From Chara braunii (taxonomy: Eukaryota > Streptophyta > Charophyceae > Charales > Characeae), in the NCBI GenBank assembly GCA_003427395.1, contig BFEA01000038.1, positions 194,321 through 215,241 on the forward strand: a stretch of DNA of 20,921 nucleotides, written 5' to 3'. The notes under the pieces were generated by a model, which ran no database searches, was not told the origin of the DNA, and saw nothing but the letters and a program-made list of their open reading frames with translations. Numbering within the stretch: the stretch's first letter is position 1; each line of letters begins with the position of its first letter. Below, one piece after another: positions 11,156 through 19,738 of the stretch. A program made the translations under genes and the position numbers.

Positions 11156-11560
11156 CACACCTGGGTCGATTACGGACCCAAGGACCAAGAGCATCTGACG
11201 AAGTTGAACTCGCAACAATTGGAAGGCACGGGAAGAATCTCGGGTCCAAAGAACATGCTCGATGATCTCTAAACTCGGCCAGGGCGCCGCACTCATATCA
11301 GAAATTGCAGGGGCAGCACACAAATTCCCACAAATTAGAAGGGCGATAGCCACAGTGCATAAAATTAGTTTCCTAACTTTCCTTCCTTGTGCTTTTCGTC
11401 TTCACCAGGAAATCAGTTTCTGTTTTGTGCTTTTCGTTTCAGCAGTTTAAGGTGTGCTTTTTGTTTTCACAGTTCCTTTGAACGTTGCTTTTTGTTTCCA
11501 GAGTTCCCTCGAGCATTCCCTTGCGTTGCTTCTTCGCCTCCATTTCCTTCCATCCTCATC
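11156..11560. other. Intergenic stretch with short T-rich repeats
   Basis: No gene is recognised. Near 11384-11510 there are three or four loose copies of a GTGCTTTTTGTTT(C) motif followed by CAG.GTTCC, a prelude to the microsatellite that follows. Confidence 0.5.
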
Positions 11561-12182
11561 AGCATTATTATCCCATCCCTCTATGGAATGCTTCTTCCTC
11601 GTCTTCTTCTTCTTCTTGCCATAGCTTCTTCTTCTTCTCCTTCTGCCACAGCTTCTTCTTCTCCTGACATTGCTTCTTCTTCTCATTGGCATTATTATCA
11701 CCTCCCTCTATGGAATGCTTCTTCCTCTTCTTCTTCTTCTTCTTGCCATAGCTTCTTTTTCTTCTCCTCCTGCCACAACTTCTTCTTCTTCTTCTTCTTT
11801 GACTTCTACCATTGCATCTTCTTCTTCTTCCTCCTCTTCTTCTTCTTCTTCTTTTTCTTCCTCTTCTTCTTCTTCCTCTTCTTCGTCCTCTTCTTCCTCT
11901 TCTCCCTCTTCTTTTTCCTTTTTTTCGTTCTCTTCTTCGTCCTTTTCTTCATCCTCTGTCATAGCTGCTGCTTCGTCCTTGTCTTCTTCCTCCTCCTCCT
12001 CTTCCTCTGCCATAGCTGCTGATTCTTCTGCCATAGCTTCTTCTTCTTCTTCTTCTTCTTCTTCTTCTTCTTCTTCTTCTTCTTCTGCCATAGCTTCTTC
12101 TTCTTCTTCTTCTTCTTCTTCTTCTTCTTCTTCTTCTTCTTCTTCTTCTGCCATAGCTTCTTCTTCTCCTTCTTGCCTCGAT
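11555..12182. repeat. Large TCT/CTT compound microsatellite
   Basis: About 600 bp of (TCT)n/(CTT)n interrupted by regularly recurring TGCCATAGCT units. There is also a duplicated ATTATTATC.CCTCCCTCTATGGAATGCTTCTTCC segment (about 11563-11600 and 11691-11727), described here only by its outline. The plus strand reads as poly-Ser or poly-Phe and the minus strand as a poly-Glu frame (11708-12193). All are expected by-products of an uninterrupted triplet repeat, so no gene is called. Confidence 0.95.
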
Positions 12183-12600
12183 TTATGCATCATTGCACAG
12201 GGGCCATTTGCTAATTATCCTTCTATGTATCGTTCCAATTCTCAGGGATATCCCACAGGACACATCCATGACTTTCATCTGACGGCAATAAGCAGCTACA
12301 CCGGGGAGAATGAGTCAGAGTAGGAATGACTTAGTAGCAGGGACATGCCTGCAACTTTTCAGTCCATGCACACATGAACTAGACGCAAAATCATGACCAA
12401 AGTCATTACTCAGACTCAAAACTCGGAATTGACGACACCAGATACGCCACTTCGTCACTTTCGTAAATCCCAACAGTGTGACCACCTGTTGCAGAAAATG
12501 CATTAACACCTCGCGGTCACATGGCAACGCCGAAACCATCCCCAACGCCACGTTTCGGCCGTTGCCAACGGCCTTCTCAAGGAGAATTTAGTGGACTCCG
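12183..12600. other. Intergenic stretch, nothing recognisable
   Basis: No coding region, RNA gene or repeat is supported here. Short ORFs on both strands lack any familiar composition. Confidence 0.5.
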
Positions 12601-12639
12601 GTTTGAGGTATAGTCATGGGCTTACCACCCTACTTATAG

Positions 12640-12912
12640 TCCTGTACTTGTCCTGGCACTGGACCATTGTCCCTTGGGGCCGGAAAAGTCTTAGAACTAC
12701 CGGATCGATTCCCTGGGATTCTCTACCTTCTAGTCTGCTACAACTCGCGCTGCCAGGGCCCTCCATTATGGCACTACCTTCAAGCAACATCCTGTCACGG
12801 TCTTCTCGAATAGGGCTGCAGGGTAACCAAGTAACCTTAATTCGCATTTCAGCGAGAGTGAAGCAGAAGAAAACAAACAACAACAAAATAAATAAATAAA
12901 AAACAGAAAAGG
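12640..12912 (+). mobile_element. Possible tRNA-derived SINE
   Basis: GGATCGATTCC at 12702-12712 matches the pol III B-box consensus (GGTTCGANTCC) at all but one position. A TGGCACTGGAC at about 12652 is a partial A-box candidate at a plausible distance. The segment ends in an A-rich tail with AAATAAATAAATAAAA at about 12885-12905, as in SINEs. No target-site duplication could be identified, so this is a weak call; a chance B-box match is possible. Confidence 0.25.
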
Positions 12913-13644
12913 CTTGCTGCGGCCGTGCATGTTCCCCCAACACAACAAAACGGTAGACGCTCCATCCCAAAAAGTTAGGGGCCTCGGGACAGGGCCTGCC
13001 CGGGGGCGGGCGTAATTTTTTGGGGGGGGAGTTCTTGGGCTGTGCACTTGAGATTCGTTCTGAGTACCCCTTCGTGGGTTGTTTTCAGCAGATTCGTAAT
13101 GAGGAGGATTTGATACAGCGACGGCAGTTATCAATTCGTGCGGGACAGGACATCGGGTCCTGGTCCACCCGAAGTCAGAAAGCGGGAGTTATTTATAGGT
13201 GGATGAATCGAATCGACCGAAATACCTCGAGGCAGGAAAAAATCCCTGGCCAAGTCCTTTTGCTCCATATGATCTATAGCCGCAAGAGGTTTTCGGACAT
13301 TTTTTTTGGACAGGTACTGGAGACCTTTGCAAGAAAGAGGGGGCCCATTTGGAAATTGACAGCTAGCTTTGTCCGCCGTTTTGCCGGTTCGGTGTAGCTC
13401 TCCGGGTACCCGGTGGGCCAAAATTTTTGCCTTTTCGTTTAGTTCTAGGCGCCTTCGTTTTCTTTCCTTGTCCTTCGGTTTTGTGTGCTCGATTCGGGGT
13501 TTGACTATATATCGCCCCTTCGTGTTGTAGTCATCCTCTTTCAGCGGTACTCTACTGATAGCTGCCGCATGCAGCGGAACTCTTTCCAACTGTTCACGAC
13601 AGTTTCTGGGGAAGTGGTGACACAGAGTAGTCTTGGTGGAGGGT

Positions 13645-13712
13645 AGGGGTGTTATCCCCTGAGGAGGCCACGACTGACACATGGCCGAGAACTGTGTCGG
13701 GAGCTATGTCAG
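13645..13712 (+). ncRNA. Hammerhead ribozyme (type I), left pLTR, core substitution
   Basis: Core CTGAGGA (13659-13665) fits the conserved CUGANGA. It is followed by helix II, GGCCA(CG) pairing with (CA)TGGCC across a short loop. Next comes GAGA where GAAA is expected, then a minimal helix III region and TGTC with predicted cleavage after C13698. GGG then pairs with the CCC just before the core to start helix I. The two conserved core strands, the helix II hairpin and the NUH site lie in the right order and spacing for a type-I hammerhead. The substitution at the A14 position probably weakens or abolishes cleavage. Confidence 0.7.
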
Positions 13713-13740
13713 ATGGGTGACGAGCTATTTTCACAATCTT

Positions 13741-13850
13741 TATCATCCTTCCAAAAAAAAAAAAAGGACACGTGGCCAAAACACATGTTGGAAGTATGTC
13801 AGATGGGTGACGAGCTATTTTCACAATCTTTTATCATCCTAATAAGCTCA
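13741..13850 (+). repeat. A-run followed by a partial repeat of the ribozyme 3' half (left pLTR)
   Basis: After TATCATCCTTCC and 13 A residues (13754-13766) the sequence restarts with GGACACGTGGCCAAAACACA and repeats the downstream half of the ribozyme. It then continues TATGTCAGATGGGTGACGAG and CACAATCTTTTATCATCC again. The downstream half alone is present, without the CTGAGGA strand. The layout suggests a fossil 3' end with a poly(A) tail joined to another copy. Confidence 0.7.
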
Positions 13851-14160
13851 ACTGAGCATCGCTGATCATTCTCGTCATCTGGTGACCACGTGTCTCGTGT
13901 GCTTCCAGTACGCCTGATGCATGCTTGTGATGCATGCCTGTGTATTTGCCCTTTGTGCAAGCCCTTAATAACCGACAGAGGATTGCTGCTTCAACCGGTG
14001 GTTAAGAATCACCTGGGAAGGTGATGCCTAAGGACTCTTGAATTTTGACTAAGCTCGAGTAGATTCAAAGACGTACAGAAGACCGAGGGAAGCCGAGCAG
14101 TTTGAGACCGGGACAGGTTTGGAGATTTTTTGTGACCTCTACGTCGTCCCCTGTCGGACA

Positions 14161-15788
14161 ATGGCATCGTCCAGTCAGCACCCCGGACCGGAAAAAGGCA
14201 GGGAGGATGTTTCCCTAATCGGAGGGGACTGCCACAATGGTACTCGTGTAAGAGTGCGACTGCGGCTCGTACTGCAAGCAGTGTCACGAGGACAATGAGA
14301 AACGCCTTCGGGAAGGAGCTTCAACATCCGGAGGCAGCTTCCCAGACCGCCACCTCGCACGATCGTTCTCACCTCGGCGTAATCAGTGGGAACCCCCTCG
14401 GTGCTCTGCATCTGCGGACCCGCAGTACACTCCACGACGAGAGGAGCAGAAGGACGCAGCGGGTGAACTGATGGCTATGCTACTGGCGAAGGAGGAAGCG
14501 AAGAAGTTAGCGTAAAGAGAGAGCGGAGCGGAAGAAAGCACGACATGAAGAACTGGAAAAAACTGAAAGGAGAAAGTGAAAGGAGGAGAAGAGAGCCAGA
14601 GAACAACAGGTGCACGACCTGCGTGTCGCTTGGATTATCGATATGCAACTTGCGAGAGGAACGTGACTTTGAAAATCAACGAAGGAGGAACAAGCAAAAG
14701 GAAGAGTATATGAGGAAACTGGGCTTGGGCACAAACCGTAGGAGACGTGGACATTCTGACCCGCAAGTTCAGAGGAGGAGATCGAAGACCTACAACAAAA
14801 AACTGAAGAGATTAATCTTTCTTCCGTTTTGTCCATTGACGAAAGCGACAGTTCTTTAGCTGCTACCCCGATCGCATGGACCTCCCTCCAGACCACTACC
14901 AGCCGGAAACGCGGCCGCCCCAAAATTTCAACTCTTCGGGTCATGCCACGCATTCTAGACAACCAGGTAGTGCCAGGAACTGGACCCGACGCACGGGAGA
15001 AGTTTGTGCGCGATATGAATACGCAGCTGAACTTATTGGACTACAAGGAGGTTAAGGCGATCTGCAAGCGCGAACAGGAACGACAAGCTTCTAAGGCCCT
15101 TGCAAAGACTGTATTGCCTTCCCCTGCCACTCCTCTCCGGGGGGACTCGGCCAATAGTTCGAATGCTGAGTCAACTTCAATGGAGGACTTCGAGGCGAGC
15201 AGCAAGGGAGAGGAATGAAGGCAGCAATCGGTTAAGGACTTGTGGGAACTCTGTCGGGAGACTATTCAATTGCGGAAGAAAGAACGAGGAGTAAATGTGG
15301 AACCGGAAGCGAAACTCCGATGGCTGATTTTTGCATTATCATTTAGGGGATGCTTACCATGGGGGCGAAGTTTGTCGGAGATTGGATTCAGTGGACCGAT
15401 GGCGGAGTACGTGGGAATATCCCCTTGGTGTAAAGCTGCTTACATCGGGAAGACGGAACGGGATCTGAACACCCATTGGAGCAAGCATCGCAATAAGTGT
15501 GTAAGAGAGGGAAATGCTTCGCATTTCAATCTTTGGCTTCGGACCTGTGGACGGGACAACTACATACTCCTTCCTATTGTTCAGACCTCCACCGATGAGC
15601 AGGTCGCTATGGAAAGCTTTCTATTAAAAACTGGTCGCCTGTGCTTAACACTACAGGTAAGTGAACAACCAACTCTAGAAGACGTCCCAAAGGGTAAGCA
15701 TGAGAGAGGGAAGACCGGTAGTAATCCCCAAGGTCAGTTCAGGAGTAGGGCTGAGAAGGATGTGCGGGTCCATTATCTTTTGTGCTGA
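14161..15788 (+). pseudogene. PLE ORF, N-terminal part: Cys-rich/basic region, AT-hook and GIY-YIG nuclease
   Basis: This is the first half of the retroelement protein, broken by stops and frame changes. One frame (14252-14515) shows a Cys-rich patch with ECDCGSYCKQCHED and then an acidic/basic stretch. A Lys/Arg/Glu coiled-coil-like segment follows (14514-14640). From 14829 a frame interrupted only by TGA at 15216-15218 runs to 15788. It carries an AT-hook-like KRGRPK (about 14907) and a GIY-YIG-type domain: VGIS...AYIGKTERDLN near 15411-15470, SKHR after it, and a candidate catalytic Glu in AMESFLLKTG near 15612. In the usual motif an Arg sits four residues before the His; here His replaces it (NTHWSKH), consistent with decay. 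Such domains nick the target DNA to prime reverse transcription. Confidence 0.75.
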
Positions 15789-18216
15789 TAGTGGACCCCA
15801 TACCATTAAGTTGTGTCACCTGCTCTCTTCTCAACAGACCCACGCTTGTCGCGAGTTCAACCTGAAATCTAGTGGAGGTGGTGGCTGGTTTGATGGGTGG
15901 AAGCGTATTACGCAATCATTTGGGGATTCCACTGTCCAAGTAAATGGGAAAGAACGGAAGCTAAGGGATTATAAAGACTGACCTGGAGGCTGGAGGGAAT
16001 TTCAAGATTACGTACCTAAGAAAATGGCGTAGGATTAACCCCGAAGGAAAGAGATTTCTGATTTCTCTGTTGAAGAGTATGAACAAGAGGACAACGATGT
16101 TCCGTTGTGATTTGGATTTTCTTGTGGGTCTTTTCTCTGTTGCCAAGGATCTTAGTAGGAAGAGTACTCGTTCTTAGCTCCATAGATTACTGAGATCGGC
16201 TGTGAAGAAGGGTTATGGCTTTGACTTGCACAAGAAGAAGTGTACGCGTGCGATTTGATGATCGGATTAGTCTAGGAGGTGCTCGTCGTCTGATCGGTGC
16301 AAGGATAGATGACTCTCAGCTGCCAGCTAGTGTCCGCGAGATCTTGAAGCGTAGAGTCAGGACAGTCTGGGAAAAAAAAACATCTGCCGCTGACATACTG
16401 CACAATCACCAACAATTTGCCCGTCAAGATGTGTCCGCTTGATCTTGTGCCCGCTTTCCGCTTCCACGGTCCAAAGGTCACACCCGCTGTCACATCTGGG
16501 AAGATCCTCGGGTACCCCCGACCGTCTACAATGCCTGTAATATCCCTCGAGCATCCAAACCACGCCATGTTGATCTACTCAGACATGAAATCATGGAGAG
16601 CCTCGACACCTGGTCTTTTCATGCTCAGGTGAGGACAGATTGCAGCTTCGAGGAAGCTGCCAGCTGCTTCAACCCCTCTCGACGTCATGTTGATGAGCTC
16701 CACGTGGATGATGTTATGCGCGTGAAGAAGTATCGAGGACTTGTATTGACCCCAGTCAACCGTAACCCGAGGGAAACGGTAGTACTCTGCCCCCATTTGT
16801 ATCATGCGGCCATGTGTGATTTGTTCATCCGCAGTCGTGGGTATGCAGTCCAGGATTGTTCTCAGGAGGACATTTGGGGATACCGAAACATAAGGATCTG
16901 GATCACTCTCGCCCCTCTCGCCCCATCTGCCCGACTGCCAGTGAGCCCTATGCCCTAGGAAGTCGGAAAGTCGTCAATGGGCTGAATCAACTTCTCAGCC
17001 TCCTACTCCTCACTTTCATTTCAATCTTATTTATGTCGACGATTTGGCGGGCCGACTTGAGTCTATCAATCAAGCTGCTAGAAAGAAAGGACCCGGTGTG
17101 CTGATCAAAGGAGCATCCTATGATAATAAACCACCAGTACTTGGCCCAGCTATCGAAGCCGAGCCTCCCAGCCTCCTGCGCGCCAAGTCCTGCCGAGCCG
17201 CCGTTGGTCTTTTTTGTTTGCTTTTTGGCTGTGGCCTCCAGCCAACGTGGTCCGGTAGGCCAAAGCCCGAATGTCGCGGCGTGTTAACGGGGAAGCGCCG
17301 CGGCCGATAGCTGGGCCAAGTACTGGTGGTTTACGGATATGTTAGTACTATTACCGGACAAGGCAATCCTCAAAGCCATCGCCTGGCTGCTGGAGTGGCA
17401 TGCAGAGAAGGGGAGGTAGGAAGTGTAGGTGAATCGGAGAGGGAGAGGCGCATCTGTGAGACTTGGGGCACGGGAGAACGGATGGACTCGGGTGTCTTTC
17501 AACGACCCATGGAATTTCATATGCTTTAGTCTGTCCTTCACCTACACCCGGGCCTATGACATTGTGCTCAAACAAGAACAGGGTATCCAAATGGATAACA
17601 GTATGAGCCCACCTCTGGCTTGCATCATGTGTGCTTTCTCAGAATGATGTTTTCGAGTAGTTTGGGACGACGGGGGAGTTTGGTTTTTGGAACTCGTTTG
17701 ATGGATGCCGTATCTTTGTTCTGTTTGGCCAAGAAGAATGATCGTGCCTCACTTTGCATGGCCTCCAATGTCCGTAAGGATTTTGAGGCCTGCTACCCCC
17801 GGACCCACGATGGATCCGGGGTTTGGGAGTTCTTGGGCTGCGTACTTGAGATTCGTTCCGAGTACCCCTTCATGGGTTGTTTTCAGCGGTTTTGTAATGA
17901 GGAGGATTTGATACAGGGACGGCAGTTATGAATTCTGTCCCAGCAGTTATCAATTCGTGCGGGACAGGACTTCGGGTCCTGGTCCACCAGAAGTCAGAAA
18001 GCGGCAGCTATTTTTGGGTGGCTGAATCGAATCGACCAAAATACCTCGAGGCAGGAAAAAATCCCTGGCCAAGTCCTTTTGCTCCGTATGATCTATGGCG
18101 GCAAGGGGTTTTCAGACATCCTTTTTGGACAGGTACTGGAGACCTTTGCAAGAAAAAGGGGTCCCATTTGGAAATTGACAGCTAGCCTTATCCGGCGTTT
18201 TGCCGGTTCGGTGTAG
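15789..18216 (+). pseudogene. PLE reverse transcriptase, inactivated
   Basis: This is the reverse-transcriptase half of the Penelope-like protein. Upstream helical segments lie at 15789-16958: frame 3 from 16215 with a single TGA at 16440-16442, including REILKRRVRTVWEKKTSAAD. RT motif A remains as GASYDNK at about 17111 and is cut by an inverted-repeat insertion; its continuation resumes at 17336 in another frame. Motif B is QEQGIQMDNSMSPP (about 17576), with two positions changed from the usual GIPMG. Motif C is LMDAV (about 17698) where an aromatic-x-DD is expected. The thumb/C-terminal part continues in frame 1 to TAG at 18214-18216, with a TGA at 17929-17931 brought in by a 21-bp insertion. 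Multiple frameshifts also occur around 15981, 16250, 16958 and 17640. The enzyme cannot be functional. Confidence 0.82.
17127..17333. mobile_element. Inverted-repeat (MITE-like) element inserted in RT motif A
   Basis: The element is about 207 bp with near-perfect terminal inverted repeats of about 29 bp. The left end begins TAAACCACCAGTACTTGGCC and continues CAGCTATCG; the right end is its reverse complement, finishing TACTGGTGGTTTA. It sits between the YD and D-M-L codons of RT motif A and shifts the frame (net gain of about 205 bp). The interior is GC-rich and non-coding. No convincing target-site duplication is visible, so the superfamily is unassigned. Confidence 0.85.
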
Positions 18217-18330
18217 CTCTCTGGACTACCCGGCGAGCCAAATGCTTTGCCTTTTCATTTAGTTCTAGGCGGCTTTGCTTTCTTTCCTTGTCCTTTGGTT
18301 GTGTGCTCTATTCGGGGTTTGACTATATAT

Positions 18331-19276
18331 TGCAATGAACCTCTTAGTTCAACACCAGTGAGCGCACACAATCACACCACATGCATGTATGAGATCACAC
18401 GAAGATCACAAGAATTTTCACACTGGAGACCAGACCAAATTATCATATGAGCAATGAAGAGTTTCAATCACCAGCACTCAACAGCGCAACCCAAGTATCC
18501 CGTATCTTCACTCAGGTATGTCTCTCTTCCTAAACTCTTCTGTCTTCTCTCTTTCTTGATCTTCTCTCTGCCTACCACCTCACAGTGTCTTCTCTCCCTA
18601 CTTACATGCACTCACACATCTACTACTCAAGTACCTACTCTGAGTACACCCACTGATATGCCTACTACTGTCTTCACCCGAATACGTGCGGTCATTATTG
18701 CCACATCTAGACTCAAAGTTGCCTCAAATACAGCTATATTGACCGTACGTTGTATTCGGGTGAAGACGGTAACTATCTGAAGTCTACTACTACCACTCTG
18801 CACTGGCGCAGCTATGGCTGCCTTCTCCCTGCCAGCACTGTCTTCCTCTCTCTCACTCTCTCTCTAGCGCGGCACTCTGGCCTCAGCGCTCTGCCCCTCG
18901 CATCAATCAGCGCACAAGTGCACCAGCACTTCCACACTTCTTGCAAATGAGCAATCTGCCCGAATGGTAGGCTGGCCAGTCCTTTTGTAGTCTTGGAATG
19001 CACTTCAACTCCTGCCAGTCTCTGCTTTCTGGGCCCTGGCTGGTTCCGGTACCACATCCCCACGTCCTGTCTGCTTCTGAATGTCAAGGCCTGGAACCTT
19101 CCCTAATTTCCATTGGTCTGCTGCCGCTTGGGCTTTTGAGTCATGACTTTTCACTTGTGAACATGACTTTCGACTGTGGACTGTGACTTTTCTGAATTTG
19201 ACCAACTCGGCCTCTCTTGACCAGGCCTCTGACCCTGAGACCCGAATTTGGGGTCTGAATCGTGGAAGGCCTTTCA
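18331..19276. mobile_element. Solo-LTR-like insertion (TG...CA) in the right pLTR
   Basis: The left pLTR reads GACTATATATCGCCCCTTCG. The right pLTR reads GACTATATAT, then 946 bp starting TGCAATGAAC and ending CCTTTCA, then ATATGGCCCCTTCG. The TG...CA ends and the 4-bp ATAT direct repeat (18327-18330 and 19277-19280) fit a solo LTR of an LTR retrotransposon. No internal protein domains are present. The insert itself carries a nested hairpin element at about 18664-18772. Confidence 0.65.
18664..18775. mobile_element. Small inverted-repeat element related to the repeats at 1-280
   Basis: The arms are CTGTCTTCACCCGAATAC..GTGCGGTC on the left (about 18667-18693) and its near-complement GACCGTACGTTGTATTCGGG..GAAGACGG on the right (about 18740-18768), around a loop of about 46 bp. 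Read in reverse, the element gives ATAGCTGTATTTG.AGGCAAC, then GTCTAGAT...CAATAATGACCG...GAAGACAGTAG. This is the same order of blocks as the copies at the window's left end. Confidence 0.7.
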
Positions 19277-19355
19277 ATATGGCCCCTTCGCGTTGAAGTC
19301 ATCCTCTTTCAGCGGTACTAGACTGACAGCTGCCCCATGCAGCCGAACTCTTTCC

Positions 19356-19492
19356 CGCTGTTCACGGCAGCTTCTAGGGAATCCGCTGTTCACGGCAGCT
19401 TCTAGGGAATCCGCTGTTCACGGCAGCTTCTAGGGAATCCGCTGTTCACGGCAGCTTCTAGGGAATCCGCTGTTCACGGCAGCTTCTAGGGA
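19356..19492. repeat. 28-bp minisatellite, five copies
   Basis: Five virtually identical copies of a 28-bp unit containing CGCTGTTCACGGCAGCTTCT and AGGGAATC start at 19356, 19384, 19412, 19440 and 19468. The left pLTR has one copy at the equivalent place (about 13585-13611), so the array arose after, or differently in, the right copy. Near-identity of units points to a recent expansion. Confidence 0.95.
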
Positions 19493-19524
19493 AGTGGTGA
19501 CACGGAGTAGTCTTGGTGGAGGGT

Positions 19525-19592
19525 AGGGGTGTTATCCCCTGAGGAGGCCACGACTGACACGTGGCCAAAACAGGTGTCGGGAGCTATGTCAG
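19525..19592 (+). ncRNA. Hammerhead ribozyme (type I), right pLTR, core substitution
   Basis: The layout is the same as in the left pLTR: CCC-CTGAGGA (core at 19539-19545), helix II GGCCACG pairing perfectly with CGTGGCC (7 bp, loop ACTGACA), then AAAA where GAAA is expected. A minimal helix III region follows, then GTC with predicted cleavage after C19578, and GGG to pair with CCC in helix I. Helix II is better preserved than on the left, with a compensating-looking C-G/A-T difference, but G12 has become A. Cleavage activity is therefore doubtful. Confidence 0.7.
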
Positions 19593-19627
19593 ATGGGTGA
19601 CGATCTATTTTCACAATCTTTATCATC

Positions 19628-19630
<3 letters not shown>

Positions 19631-19669
<39 letters not shown>

Positions 19670-19735
19670 AGAAGACACGCGGCCGAAACACGTGTCGGGA
19701 GCTATGTCAGATACGTGACCAGCTTTTTGACAATC
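19631..19735 (+). repeat. 46-A run and partial repeat of the ribozyme 3' half (right pLTR)
   Basis: After TATCATCCTT there are 46 consecutive A residues (19631-19676). Then GGGAGAAGACACGCGGCCGAAA and CACGTGTCGGGAGCTATGTC restart the ribozyme's downstream half, this time with an intact GAAA (19685-19688) and GTC. The CUGANGA strand is absent here, so the segment alone is not a complete ribozyme. The same organisation with a shorter A run is present in the left pLTR. Confidence 0.75.
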
Positions 19736-19738
19736 TTT

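Larger units (their letters stand above)
13028..13965 (+). repeat. Left pLTR: 5'-truncated 3' end of a PLE copy
   Basis: Homology to 17826-19972 begins just after a G run at GGGAGTTCTTGGGCTG and ends at TGTGTATTTGCCCTTT. It contains the last 125 or so codons of the reverse transcriptase, still open from 13020 to the TAG at 13395-13397 (ending ..RRFAGSV), then the 3' untranslated part. That part includes a single copy of the segment that is a 28-bp minisatellite on the right, a hammerhead-like fold, a 13-A run and a partial second ribozyme half. It lacks the 21-bp, 122-bp and 946-bp insertions seen on the right, so it serves as an empty-site reference. Confidence 0.88.

Noticed and set aside
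11708-12193. 161-codon poly-Glu frame on the minus strand, and overlapping Ser/Phe-rich frames on the plus strand
   Set aside because: They are translations of a TCT/CTT microsatellite. A triplet repeat stays open in all frames without being a gene, and no non-repetitive domain is attached.
12985-13012. GC-rich palindrome (GCCTGCCCGGGGGCGGGC) as a terminator or origin
   Set aside because: It is a short GC-rich inverted repeat at a junction of unrelated sequences. Nothing else supports a functional role.
13131-13682. 183-codon minus-strand frame
   Set aside because: It lies antisense to the RT C-terminus and the pLTR, and the homologous right-hand copy does not keep it open.
13915-13945. A second hammerhead-like CTGATG near the end of the left pLTR
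   Set aside because: It reads CTGATGC rather than CUGANGA, and no GAAA strand or cleavage site lies in a suitable position.
19356-19492. CRISPR-like array of 28-bp repeats
   Set aside because: The units are directly head to tail with no spacers, lie inside a eukaryotic retroelement, and have no cas genes nearby.
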